64,000 nt of DNA from Bacillota bacterium (GTDB taxonomy: Bacteria > Bacillota > Clostridia > Acetivibrionales > DTU013). The number at the start of each line of letters is the position of its first letter. Within the stretch, counting starts at the first letter, position 1. Shown piece by piece: positions 1 through 7,492 of this stretch. Under the pieces are notes generated by a model. That model was not told the origin of the DNA. It saw nothing but the letters and a program-made list of their open reading frames with translations, and did not search any database. The translations under genes were made by a program, and so were the position numbers. The stretch lies in NCBI GenBank assembly GCA_023412915.1, contig JAEZRE010000009.1:1-64000 (forward strand). The letters run 5' to 3'.

Positions 1-33
1 GGCCTCTTAAAAAACGAGAAACTAAAATTAAAC

Positions 34-72
34 GCTAAGAACAATAACGTATCTTACGCTTTAGCAGCTTAA
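34..72 (+). other. tmRNA tag-peptide reading frame
   Basis: Reading from GCT at 34 to TAA at 70-72 gives AKNNNVSYALAA, the proteolysis tag added to stalled nascent chains. The YALAA end matches the usual ClpXP-recognised tmRNA tag terminus. GCT is the likely resume codon by analogy with other tmRNAs. The NNNVS centre departs from the more common NDNYALAA or NEDNYALAA forms. Confidence 0.93.
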
Positions 73-345
73 TCGCTGCTAACCGTCGGTCTGAGGTTCC
101 TGCACCTTAGGTAGCCGGCGTCATTAAGTCAGGCCTTAGGAAGGGGAAGGTCAAATTCCGGAACTGGTTCAGTCGTAGCCTTGAGCTGAACAGGAATTAA
201 AGGCTACCGAAAGTGGAACTTTGATTGCAGAGGTCCTCCGTAGGGAAACGCGGGGCCAAGGTCCGTAAGGAAACCGGGTCAGGCATAAATTACAATCTAC
301 ACCCGTAGAAGCGCTGGAGGATATGGTTTCGGACAGGGGTTCGAC

Positions 346-732
346 TCATTAAAAAGAATCGCCCTGCTTGGCGACAGGCAGGTGAAAACCCGGCTTTATC
401 GGTGAAACCGTAACGGGAGTCAAGGCAGCGAAAGCTGTGGGACATTCAGAAAGGGACATTTCTCACTTGGTGAGAAGGCCTGTAAATCTGAGAGATGTGT
501 CCCTTAACCTGATACCGACGGCAATACCGAGAGGTATGTGAGGAAACTCAACAGCCTTGTATCGACTTATAGGGATCTTTGCATTCGGATGAATGTCCGG
601 TTCGATGATCCACTAGGATGGGAAGCAGCGGAGCAGATGGCTCCGGATAATCAATTCCCATAACACGCCGGGGGACTCGGGAAGCTGAGTTCAAGATATA
701 GTCAGTGCCAATGGAAACATTGGAAGCACATG
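346..732 (+). mobile_element. Group I self-splicing intron in the tmRNA T-loop
   Basis: The roughly 387-nt insert carries group I hallmarks. The S-type motif AAGATATAGTC is at 693-703; its TATAGTC pairs with GACTTATA (564-571, one bulged T) to form P7. A terminal P9-like hairpin at 705-729 (GTGC CAATG, GAAA tetraloop, CATTG GCAC) precedes the last base, G732, the expected omega G. P1 can form from 342-347 with 356-361; it places a C345-A358 mismatch at the 5' splice site instead of the usual U-G pair. No open reading frame of note lies inside. Splicing restores a normal tmRNA T-arm. Boundaries rest on tmRNA consensus and the omega-G rule; the subgroup is not assigned. T-loop introns in tmRNA genes have, to my memory, been reported in a few bacteria. 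Confidence 0.9.
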
Positions 733-752
733 TCCCCTCGCCTCCACCAAAG

Positions 753-795
753 AAAAAGACTGTAGACTTCATAAACGAGTCACAGTCTTTTTTAT
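753..795 (+). terminator. ssrA rho-independent terminator
   Basis: AAAAAGACTGT then GACT (753-768) pairs with AGTC-ACAGTCTTTTT (778-792), giving a long stem with one bulge, followed by a T-run. It lies directly after the encoded CCA. The convergent endonuclease gene ends inside the T-run, and the 5' A-run would give a U-tail on the other strand, so the hairpin may stop both transcripts. Confidence 0.85.
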
Positions 796-1199
796 ATGCT
801 TATAAAGCGATTATAAAGATCTTGTTTTGCATGAATGAGATCACTTGAATAACGCCCATTTCTGGGGGTCAATTGCTTATACTCATTTATTATCATTTGT
901 GCACGTTCCTTTTTCGATGGTATTATTAAGTAAGGTTCTATCTTTATCAGAAGATCGATAGCGTTATTATATCGAACAGTATATGTATACGAATTTGTAT
1001 GTTTTAAGGGTTTGTAATTCTTTTTTGATTTTATTACACCATAGCCTGATTTTTGCTTAATCCATTCTAGTAACTCCAAAGAAGTCGAGGCAATACTTAC
1101 GCAAGGTGAGGGCAATCGATTACAATGGAATTTTAATAGCATTATGCTGCCCTCACCGTCTATAATTCCTGCGATATAGGAGATTTCTTCCGATGTCAT
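792..1199 (-). CDS. Free-standing LAGLIDADG homing endonuclease
   Basis: This 135-residue protein has a single LAGLIDADG motif near the N-terminus (YIAGIIDGEGS, residues 8-18, catalytic acid probably E16). Single-motif enzymes of this size act as homodimers that cut a near-palindromic site to start homing of introns or inteins. The start is ATG at 1199, preceded by AGGAGGTTACGAAC, an almost ideal ribosome site, and a strong promoter lies at 1238-1266. The gene lies outside the group I intron, on the opposite strand, with its stop codon in the ssrA terminator T-run. Its neighbour suggests the target is the intron-free ssrA T-loop, but this is inference. The frame appears intact, so it is probably functional. 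A remnant of a second copy's C-terminus is at 7238-7267. Confidence 0.88.
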   Translation of the reverse strand: MTSEEISYIAGIIDGEGSIMLLKFHCNRLPSPCVSIASTSLELLEWIKQKSGYGVIKSKKNYKPLKHTNSYTYTVRYNNAIDLLIKIEPYLIIPSKKERAQMIINEYKQLTPRNGRYSSDLIHAKQDLYNRFISI

Positions 1200-1237
1200 G
1201 TTCGTAACCTCCTTCTATCAAACATATGTTCTTAACC

Positions 1238-1266
1238 ATTATATCATAAACATTTCGTTGGAACAA
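1238..1266 (-). promoter_or_regulatory. Promoter of the homing endonuclease gene
   Basis: On the minus strand TTGTTC (1261-1266), a 17-bp spacer and a perfect TATAAT (1238-1243) sit 39 bp upstream of the start codon. A perfect palindrome AACATATGTT at 1221-1230, between promoter and ribosome site, could be an operator, but no regulator is known. Confidence 0.7.
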
Positions 1267-1304
1267 TTCTTAAACCTCTCATTATCTACCGCCAATTAAA
1301 AATA

Positions 1305-1333
1305 TTGACAAAACCTTGCAACCCATTTAGACT
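1305..1333 (+). promoter_or_regulatory. Promoter of the PAS-GAF histidine kinase
   Basis: TTGACA (1305-1310), a 17-bp spacer and TAGACT (1328-1333) fit a sigma-A promoter. The TTG of the -35 box opens the long reading frame, so the upstream extension of the kinase is almost certainly untranslated and the start at 1398 is preferred. Confidence 0.6.
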
Positions 1334-1397
1334 AATTTTTGCAAGTCTTGTATACAGCTCTGGTATAGATCAGATGCATGCTTTGGAGGACGACATA

Positions 1398-3899
1398 ATG
1401 AAAACTAAATTGGCTTCTGTGGATTCTAAAGTTAATTCTTATTTAATTACCTCTTTAAGTATAGTTACAGACGCAGGTAGTGGCTTTCTTGAGCTTACTG
1501 GGTATTCTAAGGATGAAATTGTAGGCAGGAATATATCTGAAGTGTTTTCAAGTTTATTAAGATTACATAAGAATAAATTTGAACAAATTGGCATTGAAAA
1601 CAACATGGAATGTTACATATTCACTAAAGCCTTAGTGGCAAGAGAAGTGACAATTTCTTTTTTAGAAGGTCAAGATTTGTATAGTATAATTTATACTATT
1701 ATTGAAATGCCAAATTCCAGACTTGATGATAAACTTATTTTTGAAGAACAATTATTTAAAGATAACAAAGTAGGCTGTTCCATTTATAGTGTGCCAGATT
1801 TAATCCTGTTAAAATCCAATCATAAATATCTTGATTTTATGGACAGACCATACAATGCAATGGAAAAATGTATTGGCTTATCATTGTGGGAAAGCATACC
1901 TGGATATAAAGGAAGTAACTCGGAGGAACTTTTCTTATCTATAATTAAAACAGGTTTGCCAGGTTATTATAATGAATTCAAATATGACCATTATGATAGA
2001 GGAATAACATATTGGGATGGTTCCGTAGTACCAATATTTTCAGATAGCAAGGTTAAATATATATATCAAACATGTACAGAAGTAACCGATAGAGTAGCAA
2101 ACAGGATTCGTTTTGAAGAACAGGCAAAGGTTATTATATACCAAAATGAACAACTTAAGCACCAAAATAACTTGTTGAACAGGCAAGCAAATTTATTAAA
2201 CCTTGCCAATGAAGCTATTTTTATTTGGGATTCACATGGATCTATCAACTACTGGAACAAGGGAGCAGAGATAATGTATGGATATAGCAGTGAAGAAGCT
2301 ATTGGCTGCAGAAGCCATGATCTGCTTAAAACCGTACTTCACTGCAATGTCAAAAGTTATAAATTAAAACTTGCAACGGACGGAGTTTGGCATGGTGAAG
2401 TGGAACATGTCTGTAAGGATGGTAGAAAACTTATTGTTGAGACGAGTCAACAAGTCATTTTGGATGAGTTCGAAAATAAGATAGTGCTTGAAACAAATCG
2501 TGATGTCACACAGCGTAAGCTGGCAGAAGAAAAAATGTACTGGAATAAGATGAAGGCTGAAATTCTGTGTGATATATCAATCAGTCTCCTTGCCAGTGTT
2601 CGGCCTCTGGAGATAGTTAGGCAATTGTGCTTTAAGGTTATGGCATTTCTGGACTGTCATGCATTTTTCAATTATCTGATAGACGAAGATTTAATGCGGT
2701 TACACCTTAACGCTTATGGAGGAATCCCTGAAGAGGCTGCCAGAGAAATAGAATGGCTTGATTATGGAATTGCAGTCTGTGGTTGTGTTGCACGAGATGG
2801 ATGTAGAATAGTTACAGAGAATATCCAGGAAACATCGGATACAAGGACAGAACTTGTAAAGGCTTATGGAATCAGAGCATATGCATGTCACCCTCTTATG
2901 GAACAAGGTAGGGTTATTGGTACGCTTTCATTTGGTACACGGTCAAGAGATACTTTCAATGAAGAAGAGCTTGCACTCATGAAGGGAGTAGCTGCCCAGG
3001 TTTCAGTTGCAATGAATCGGATAAGAATGGCGGAATCACTAAAAATTCAACAACAACAATACTTGGAAATCGAAAAAGAAAAGAATTTAGCCCTTCTAAA
3101 AGTTATCGATATGAAAGATGAGTTTCTTTCACTTATTTCGCATGAGTTTAAAACCCCTCTAACAGTTATTAATTCAGCAATACAAGCTATAAATCTAATC
3201 TGTAAAAACGAACTTTCAGATAAAACGAAAGGATTTCTTCAAAAAATCAACCAAAACTCCAACAGACAATTAAAGTTGGTAAATAACCTTTTAGATATTA
3301 CCAGAGCGAATGCAGGTCATCTTAAATTAAATTTGAAGAACATTGACATTATTCCGTTAACGAGGTCAATCACAGAATCAATATCCACTTTCGCAGAGAA
3401 TAAGGGTATTAAGTTATCATTTTCTTCTACTTTGGGCAAAAAAATAATTGGAATTGATGAAGAGAAATATGAGAGAATTCTTCTTAATCTGCTTTCAAAC
3501 GCAGTCAAATTTACACCAAAAGGGAAATCAATATCTGTTAATGTGTCGCAGAAAATAGTTAATAGAAAATGTAAGGTATGTGTACAAGTAAGAGATAAAG
3601 GAGTCGGAATACCGCTGGATAAGAAGGAGCTGATTTTTGAGAGATTTGGACAAGTTGATAATTCTCTTACCAGACAAGCAGAAGGAACGGGTATAGGTTT
3701 ATATCTTGTCAAGATGCTTGTAGAAATGATGTGTGGGGAAATTACCCTGGAAAGTATTGTAGGTAAGGGTAGCACATTTTCTATCCTACTACCCACAACA
3801 AAAGTAAAAGATACCGCAACTGAACAAATGATTCAGGAAATCTCCTGTAACCGGCTTATACAGGCAACTACCATTGAGTTTTCGGATGTTTATATGTAA
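1398..3899 (+). CDS. PAS-GAF sensor histidine kinase
   Basis: This 833-residue kinase probably senses a cytoplasmic signal: no clear membrane segments are visible. N-terminal PAS-like regions (about 10-240) are followed by a PAS/PAC unit (about 265-375), a GAF domain (about 390-540), and a HisKA/HATPase core. The H-box SHEFKTPLT has its phospho-acceptor at His582; the N-box LLSNAVKF is near 700; G-boxes are DKGVGIP and GTGIGLYLVK. The ATG at 1398 follows GGAGG by 7 nt. No response regulator is adjacent, so it is an orphan kinase whose partner is elsewhere. The C-terminal tail (RLIQATTIEFSDVYM) recurs almost unchanged in the broken copy at 5540-5812. Low GC and AT-rich codons contrast with the genes after 10 kb, compatible with transfer into the ssrA region. 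Confidence 0.85.
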   Translation: MKTKLASVDSKVNSYLITSLSIVTDAGSGFLELTGYSKDEIVGRNISEVFSSLLRLHKNKFEQIGIENNMECYIFTKALVAREVTISFLEGQDLYSIIYTIIEMPNSRLDDKLIFEEQLFKDNKVGCSIYSVPDLILLKSNHKYLDFMDRPYNAMEKCIGLSLWESIPGYKGSNSEELFLSIIKTGLPGYYNEFKYDHYDRGITYWDGSVVPIFSDSKVKYIYQTCTEVTDRVANRIRFEEQAKVIIYQNEQLKHQNNLLNRQANLLNLANEAIFIWDSHGSINYWNKGAEIMYGYSSEEAIGCRSHDLLKTVLHCNVKSYKLKLATDGVWHGEVEHVCKDGRKLIVETSQQVILDEFENKIVLETNRDVTQRKLAEEKMYWNKMKAEILCDISISLLASVRPLEIVRQLCFKVMAFLDCHAFFNYLIDEDLMRLHLNAYGGIPEEAAREIEWLDYGIAVCGCVARDGCRIVTENIQETSDTRTELVKAYGIRAYACHPLMEQGRVIGTLSFGTRSRDTFNEEELALMKGVAAQVSVAMNRIRMAESLKIQQQQYLEIEKEKNLALLKVIDMKDEFLSLISHEFKTPLTVINSAIQAINLICKNELSDKTKGFLQKINQNSNRQLKLVNNLLDITRANAGHLKLNLKNIDIIPLTRSITESISTFAENKGIKLSFSSTLGKKIIGIDEEKYERILLNLLSNAVKFTPKGKSISVNVSQKIVNRKCKVCVQVRDKGVGIPLDKKELIFERFGQVDNSLTRQAEGTGIGLYLVKMLVEMMCGEITLESIVGKGSTFSILLPTTKVKDTATEQMIQEISCNRLIQATTIEFSDVYM

Positions 3900-4261
3900 C
3901 AATGCATTTTATGTCAACTGAATAGAATCCCTATTGTACGCATTATCTGCTTCTTGCTTCCGGCTGTCGTTAAGCTTTTGCATAAAGCGCTACATGAACA
4001 TGGCTAGAATCGATAAACTTAACCGGGAGGAGGAATTCATAGCTTCTGCCGGCTGATTCCCGGCTACCAAGTGGCAGATTCAAATTTGCTAAAGATTATT
4101 GACAGTACCCGCCTCCACCATTTGATGTGGCCGATAACCGCTAAAATATTCTAGTATTTTTTTACCGTAGCATACGACTATAATAGGCCCCCGTCTTAAT
4201 TGAAATGAGTAAAAAAATAGTATATAATTAATTTGGCAATTTAAGGCAGGAAATAAATTAT
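3900..4261. other. Intergenic region with an ssrA 3'-end echo
   Basis: No convincing gene is seen. The only recognised signal is an 11-nt copy of the tmRNA 3' terminus at 4110-4120. Short, stop-interrupted frames around 3960-4080 may be decayed coding sequence of unknown type. The AT-rich segment 4200-4260 presumably carries the promoter of the next gene. Confidence 0.4.
4110..4120 (+). repeat. 11-nt echo of the tmRNA 3' end
   Basis: CGCCTCCACCA is identical to the last 11 nt of tmRNA (739-749). Preceding bases resemble it weakly. On length alone it could be chance, but the longer echo at 5254-5286 makes a recombination remnant plausible. Confidence 0.4.
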
Positions 4262-5164
4262 ATGGTGGATTATGAGTATAAAAAAGCTGAATATAATGCA
4301 TTCGGACCTTGGATTATAGAAATAACTGACCAATATCCGTTGCCTCCTTTATTTATTCCATATTATAAAGAAGACGGCATTGACCTGATGAGGATAAAAA
4401 TACCCAGGAATATCGAACGCAGAAATGCTAATCCTGATATGGATTTATATGATTATGTCATTGGTTTATATGAAAATCGTATTTATATTTTAGAACGGCT
4501 CGAAAATGATGTTAAAGAGACAAATATTTTATATGATGAAATTGAAGGCTTGGAAAATTTCGTAGACTTTCTTTCCGGTAGACTTACTCTTTTCTTGAAC
4601 GATAGAAAAGTCATTATTCCATACAATGCAGTATCTGAGCAAATTATCAACAGCATGATTAGAATTATAAGAGACCGGTATATCGGAAAATCTTATCAAA
4701 AATTGCATAGCCCTTATGATGGAGAAAAAAACAATATCAAAGAAATGTTATACATAAATTTACTAAATCAAATGCGAATAAACAGTGAAACATTTGATAT
4801 TATTGTTATTCAGCCTTCAGTCATGTTACAAAAAGATAAAAAGGGGATAGGCCAAAAGGTTTTACAATTTCTATACGGCAAGAAATTATTAGGTTCACTT
4901 CATTTGGCAAACGAGAGCGAAATATTGGTAATAAGCAGAGGGAAGCCTTTTAAAACGCGGACGGATGCAATTTATAGCCATTCCCATATCTATATCCCAA
5001 TAGAAAAGCTTCAAGACATCATTCTTGAAAAAGATGATTACTTTGACAACTTACAAAGGCTTTACATGAAAACAAATAAACATACATTTATGTTTTATTT
5101 CGATGAAAGCAATAAAGAGTCTAAGGACTATTACAGAAATTTAGGCAACATATTAAATACCTGA
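4262..5164 (+). CDS. Uncharacterised 300-residue protein in the ssrA scar
   Basis: I do not recognise a family. The product is acidic to neutral, soluble-looking, with no signal peptide or membrane segment. It is rich in Ile, Tyr, Asp and Asn, as expected for an AT-rich gene. The first half (about 10-150) looks like a beta-rich domain and the second like an alpha/beta region. The ATG at 4262 follows a weak AGGCAGGA ribosome site. It stands alone between the ssrA echoes at 4110-4120 and 5254-5286, so it may be cargo of a lost integrating element. The frame is long and uninterrupted, which supports a real gene. Confidence 0.6.
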   Translation: MVDYEYKKAEYNAFGPWIIEITDQYPLPPLFIPYYKEDGIDLMRIKIPRNIERRNANPDMDLYDYVIGLYENRIYILERLENDVKETNILYDEIEGLENFVDFLSGRLTLFLNDRKVIIPYNAVSEQIINSMIRIIRDRYIGKSYQKLHSPYDGEKNNIKEMLYINLLNQMRINSETFDIIVIQPSVMLQKDKKGIGQKVLQFLYGKKLLGSLHLANESEILVISRGKPFKTRTDAIYSHSHIYIPIEKLQDIILEKDDYFDNLQRLYMKTNKHTFMFYFDESNKESKDYYRNLGNILNT

Positions 5165-5253
5165 TATTTACACTGCTGTGCATACGGCGTGCTTCCGGAT
5201 CCGTTAAAAAAACTGTCCTTATTACCCAAAAGGGCTGGTTTGCGGACTTAGGT

Positions 5254-5286
5254 ACATTGGAAGCGCATGCCACCTCGCCTCCACCA
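5254..5286 (+). repeat. 33-nt echo of intron 3' end plus tmRNA 3' exon
   Basis: This segment matches 717-749 at 30 of 33 positions: the last 16 nt of the group I intron followed by the 17-nt 3' exon ending in CCA. Changes include CCCC to CACC in the T-stem strand, so it would not make a good tmRNA arm. The intron half begins in the middle of the P9 hairpin; no further intron homology is visible upstream. It resembles the far junction of an element inserted at ssrA, or a partial duplication. Confidence 0.75.
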
Positions 5287-5539
5287 AAACAAACCCATAA
5301 ATTTTCCGTTTGGAAAGGTCCTTTCATAATAAATTGACCTATCCACTTATAGTCAACTTACGATATTTAGAACTGTTTCACTTAACAATGAAGCTTTTAA
5401 AGACCCTAAGCAATTATTGAATTCACAAAGGTATATTGTTATACTGACCCTATAATATAGAAAATTATAGAAAAATAAATTTTTCTGAGCCGGTTAAATC
5501 CGGGAAGTCATCAACCAAAGCACTTGATCTACAGTTGAG
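5287..5539. other. Intergenic stretch with no recognised gene
   Basis: An AT-rich stretch between the ssrA echo and the kinase remnant. I see no terminator with a convincing T-run and no coding signal. Short frames here, including an antisense one over the echo, are not credible genes. Confidence 0.4.
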
Positions 5540-5815
5540 GAAGACCGAGAGAGAGCTCCATATGGACTAGCTAAGTCTCTTTCCAGACAGGCTGAAGGGA
5601 CAGGTATCGGCTTGTCGCTTGTTAAAATGCTTGTTGAAAGTATGGGTGGCGAGATAGCAGTAGAAAGCGCGATGGGGAGAGGCAGTACGTTTATGGTCAC
5701 ATTCCCTGTAACAAAGATAAAAGAAAAACCGACAGAAAAAATGCTGCAAGAGGTAAATGATAATCGGCTAATCCAGGCGACAGCCATTGAATTTTCGGAT
5801 ATTTATAATTAAAAT
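5540..5815 (+). pseudogene. Truncated histidine kinase, C-terminal remnant
   Basis: From about 5573 the frame reads KSLSRQAEGTGIGLSLVKML and continues to a tail ending RLIQATAIEFSDIYN at the stop, 5813-5815. This parallels the last 80 or so residues of the kinase at 1398-3899: the G2 box and the same tail. The H-box, N-box and all sensor domains are absent, there is no start codon with a ribosome site, and a different frame upstream carries further kinase-like fragments. It is a dead fragment of a paralogue, not a recent exact copy, since the two differ at many positions. Confidence 0.8.
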
Positions 5816-5870
5816 AATAATCAGATTGATCGGTGCTCTCAGATTATCCCGGTATTTTCGGTGGGATAGT

Positions 5871-5942
5871 ATGACCAGGTTCAAAATTCGCGAAATTGTT
5901 GAGCAATATGGCTCCATAGTCTTTTGTCTGTCAATCATCTAA
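5871..5942 (+). other. Possible 23-residue reading frame
   Basis: ATG at 5871 opens a short frame reading MTRFKIREIVEQYGSIVFCL and ending SII, with a basic start and a hydrophobic end. It looks like the beginning of a small membrane protein cut short. A weak GGTGGGAT precedes it. Could be chance. Confidence 0.2.
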
Positions 5943-5971
5943 AAGCCGTAATTGTTAAAGGGGATAAAAAA

Positions 5972-7144
5972 ATGGATGAAAAATTTATTGCTTTACGGAA
6001 GTGCCCTATTTGTGGTAACCAGTATATTTCTGTTCTTTATAAAATGAAGATGGAGCTTATCAAAGGTTTCCCTCTGCCTTCTGATTTTTCGATTTCATGC
6101 TGTACAGCATGCGGGTTTGTTTACCATGATACCTCCGCGAAATTAAAAGACTACGAAAATTATTATGAACAATGTGGGAAATACTACACAACCCCTGTTA
6201 TTGCAGAAGAAACCGCTGCTGTTATTATGAAGCATATTGAGGTTATCAGCAAATTTATAAAAAAAGACGACCAGATCCTTGATATGGGATGTGCATCAGG
6301 CTTATTGCTTACATATTTAAAAAACAACGGTTTTTACAATGTTACAGGAATCGACCCGTCAAAAGAGTGTACTGACTACATGAATTCGCATGGCATTACC
6401 GCATATCAAGGCGGAACTTACTCCAAATTTGAGAGACTGCATAAAAAATTCGATGTGATTATTTTATCATCCGTACTCGAGCACATTTATGATCTGCATA
6501 GTTCAATTGAAGCTTTGGAATATATGTTAAAAGATGATGGAATATTTTATTTTAACGTACCTGACGCGGTGGGGTATGGAGAATATTTCAATCCGATTGG
6601 CAATTATTTTAATCAAGAACATATCAATCATTTCAGTACAATATCTATTGACAATTTGATGGGCTTTCATCAATATCGTTGCGTTTATACCCAAAACGAT
6701 TTACTGAAAACAGGGGACTCGTTTAATTTGGAATTGACAAAAGTATATAAAAAGGATCAGGGCTCATTTATAGTTAAAAAAGATGAGTTATCAGCTAAGA
6801 GCGTAGAAAAATATTTAGACACACTTTTACACTCGGAAAAGCACACTGCCGACTTAATTGACAGTCTTTATAGAAATAATGAGGAAATAATGATTTGGGG
6901 CGCTGGAGCCGTCGCAATGGGTCTTTTTGCAAATACAAACCTAAAAATGTGCCATATTGAAGCTTTTATAGACAAAGATTCCGGAAAGCACGGAAAGACC
7001 ATCGGTAATATCGTAATTTGCCCGCCCGATAAGCTTAAAAACTTTTCGGGTACAATCGTTGTTTGTTCTTCATTATTTTCAACTGAAATCGTAAATGAAA
7101 TCCACTCCATGGGCCTTCACAATAAAATCGTGATTTTAAAGTAA
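5972..7144 (+). CDS. Class I SAM-dependent methyltransferase with zinc-binding N-terminus
   Basis: The 390-residue product resembles the three-part C-methyltransferases that act on nucleotide sugars or related small molecules. An N-terminal CPICG...CCTACGF cluster (about residues 11-48) should bind zinc. A Rossmann methyltransferase core follows, with the SAM loop DMGCASGLLL near 105-115 and GIDPS after it. The C-terminal third begins IWGAGAVAMGLF and forms a second Rossmann-like domain typical of this subfamily. ATG at 5972 follows AAAGGGG by 8 nt and is preferred over the upstream TTG at 5924. No sugar-nucleotide genes are adjacent, so the substrate is unknown. It is the last gene before the ssrA-terminator echo at 7223 and may be island cargo. 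Confidence 0.8.
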   Translation: MDEKFIALRKCPICGNQYISVLYKMKMELIKGFPLPSDFSISCCTACGFVYHDTSAKLKDYENYYEQCGKYYTTPVIAEETAAVIMKHIEVISKFIKKDDQILDMGCASGLLLTYLKNNGFYNVTGIDPSKECTDYMNSHGITAYQGGTYSKFERLHKKFDVIILSSVLEHIYDLHSSIEALEYMLKDDGIFYFNVPDAVGYGEYFNPIGNYFNQEHINHFSTISIDNLMGFHQYRCVYTQNDLLKTGDSFNLELTKVYKKDQGSFIVKKDELSAKSVEKYLDTLLHSEKHTADLIDSLYRNNEEIMIWGAGAVAMGLFANTNLKMCHIEAFIDKDSGKHGKTIGNIVICPPDKLKNFSGTIVVCSSLFSTEIVNEIHSMGLHNKIVILK

Positions 7145-7205
7145 GGTTTTTTTTGTAAATCTTAGTGGGACAATGGCTTTACTGAACTTAATATTTTTAT
7201 CCATG

Positions 7206-7243
7206 CTGTGACTACACATAATGAGTCACAGTCTTTTTTATTT
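7206..7243 (+). terminator. Terminator downstream of the methyltransferase
   Basis: CTGTGACT (7206-7213) pairs with AGTCACAG (7224-7231), followed by TCTTTTTTATTT. Its 3' arm and tail are the sequence shared with the ssrA terminator. Confidence 0.75.
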
Positions 7244-7267
7244 GTCTATAAAGCGATTATAAATCTG
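7223..7267 (+). repeat. Second copy of ssrA terminator arm and endonuclease tail
   Basis: 7223-7263 matches 777-817 at about 38 of 41 positions. The first part is the 3' arm and T-run of the ssrA terminator. The rest, read on the minus strand from 7267 to 7238, gives QIYNRFIDK and a stop, against QDLYNRFISI and a stop in the intact endonuclease, in the same frame. It is therefore the end of a second homing endonuclease gene. The rest of that gene is not recognisable. Confidence 0.75.
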
Positions 7268-7328
7268 TTTTTAGCAAGCATTTGCCGTCCGAAATAACGG
7301 TATATCAGCATAAAACGGTCTGTTTTCA

Positions 7329-7358
7329 TTGCTCAGGAGGGGCTTGAGTTGTTATAAT
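7329..7358 (+). promoter_or_regulatory. Candidate promoter of the ThuA/dehydrogenase pair
   Basis: TTGCTC (7329-7334), an 18-bp spacer and TATAAT (7353-7358) lie 134 bp upstream of the ThuA-like gene. The rest of 7268-7492 holds nothing else recognised. Confidence 0.4.
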
Positions 7359-7492
7359 GAGGTTAAACTTTCCATGGCAGAGAACTCAATATTGTGTTGA
7401 ATGAAAGCTTTGAATACACAAATGAAATGTTAAACAACCTAGTACCAAGGAACTAATAACTTAAAACATCAAAGGCTGCAAGGAGAATCAAT

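Larger units (their letters stand above)
1..749 (+). ncRNA. ssrA: tmRNA (ssrA), 5' end outside window, interrupted by a group I intron
   Basis: tmRNA rescues stalled ribosomes by acting as alanine tRNA and then as a short mRNA. The window opens inside the gene. The tag reading frame is at 34-72, followed by the pseudoknot region and the conserved 3' domain: the acceptor/D-side segment near 315-335 and the T-arm sequence GGGGTTCGAC ending at 345. The expected T-arm continuation TCCCCTCGCC and the encoded CCA appear only at 733-749. The mature RNA must therefore be joined from an exon ending at 345 and a 17-nt exon at 733-749. Joining these gives a perfect T-stem (GGGG/CCCC) with a TTCGACT loop. 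The missing 5' part should lie just upstream of base 1. Identification is very secure; the exact splice points are inferred. Confidence 0.96.

Noticed and set aside
548..772. 74-residue antisense frame over the intron and tmRNA end
   Set aside because: It is a shadow of structured RNA. A similar peptide appears antisense at 5121-5327 only because both overlie the ssrA 3'-end repeat.
1305..1397. 31-codon N-terminal extension of the PAS-GAF kinase
   Set aside because: Its TTG start is the -35 box of a good promoter and it lacks a ribosome site; ATG at 1398 has GGAGG.
750..7222. Functional integrative element at ssrA
   Set aside because: No integrase, excisionase or conjugation gene is visible and the border repeats are diverged; only a scar can be claimed.
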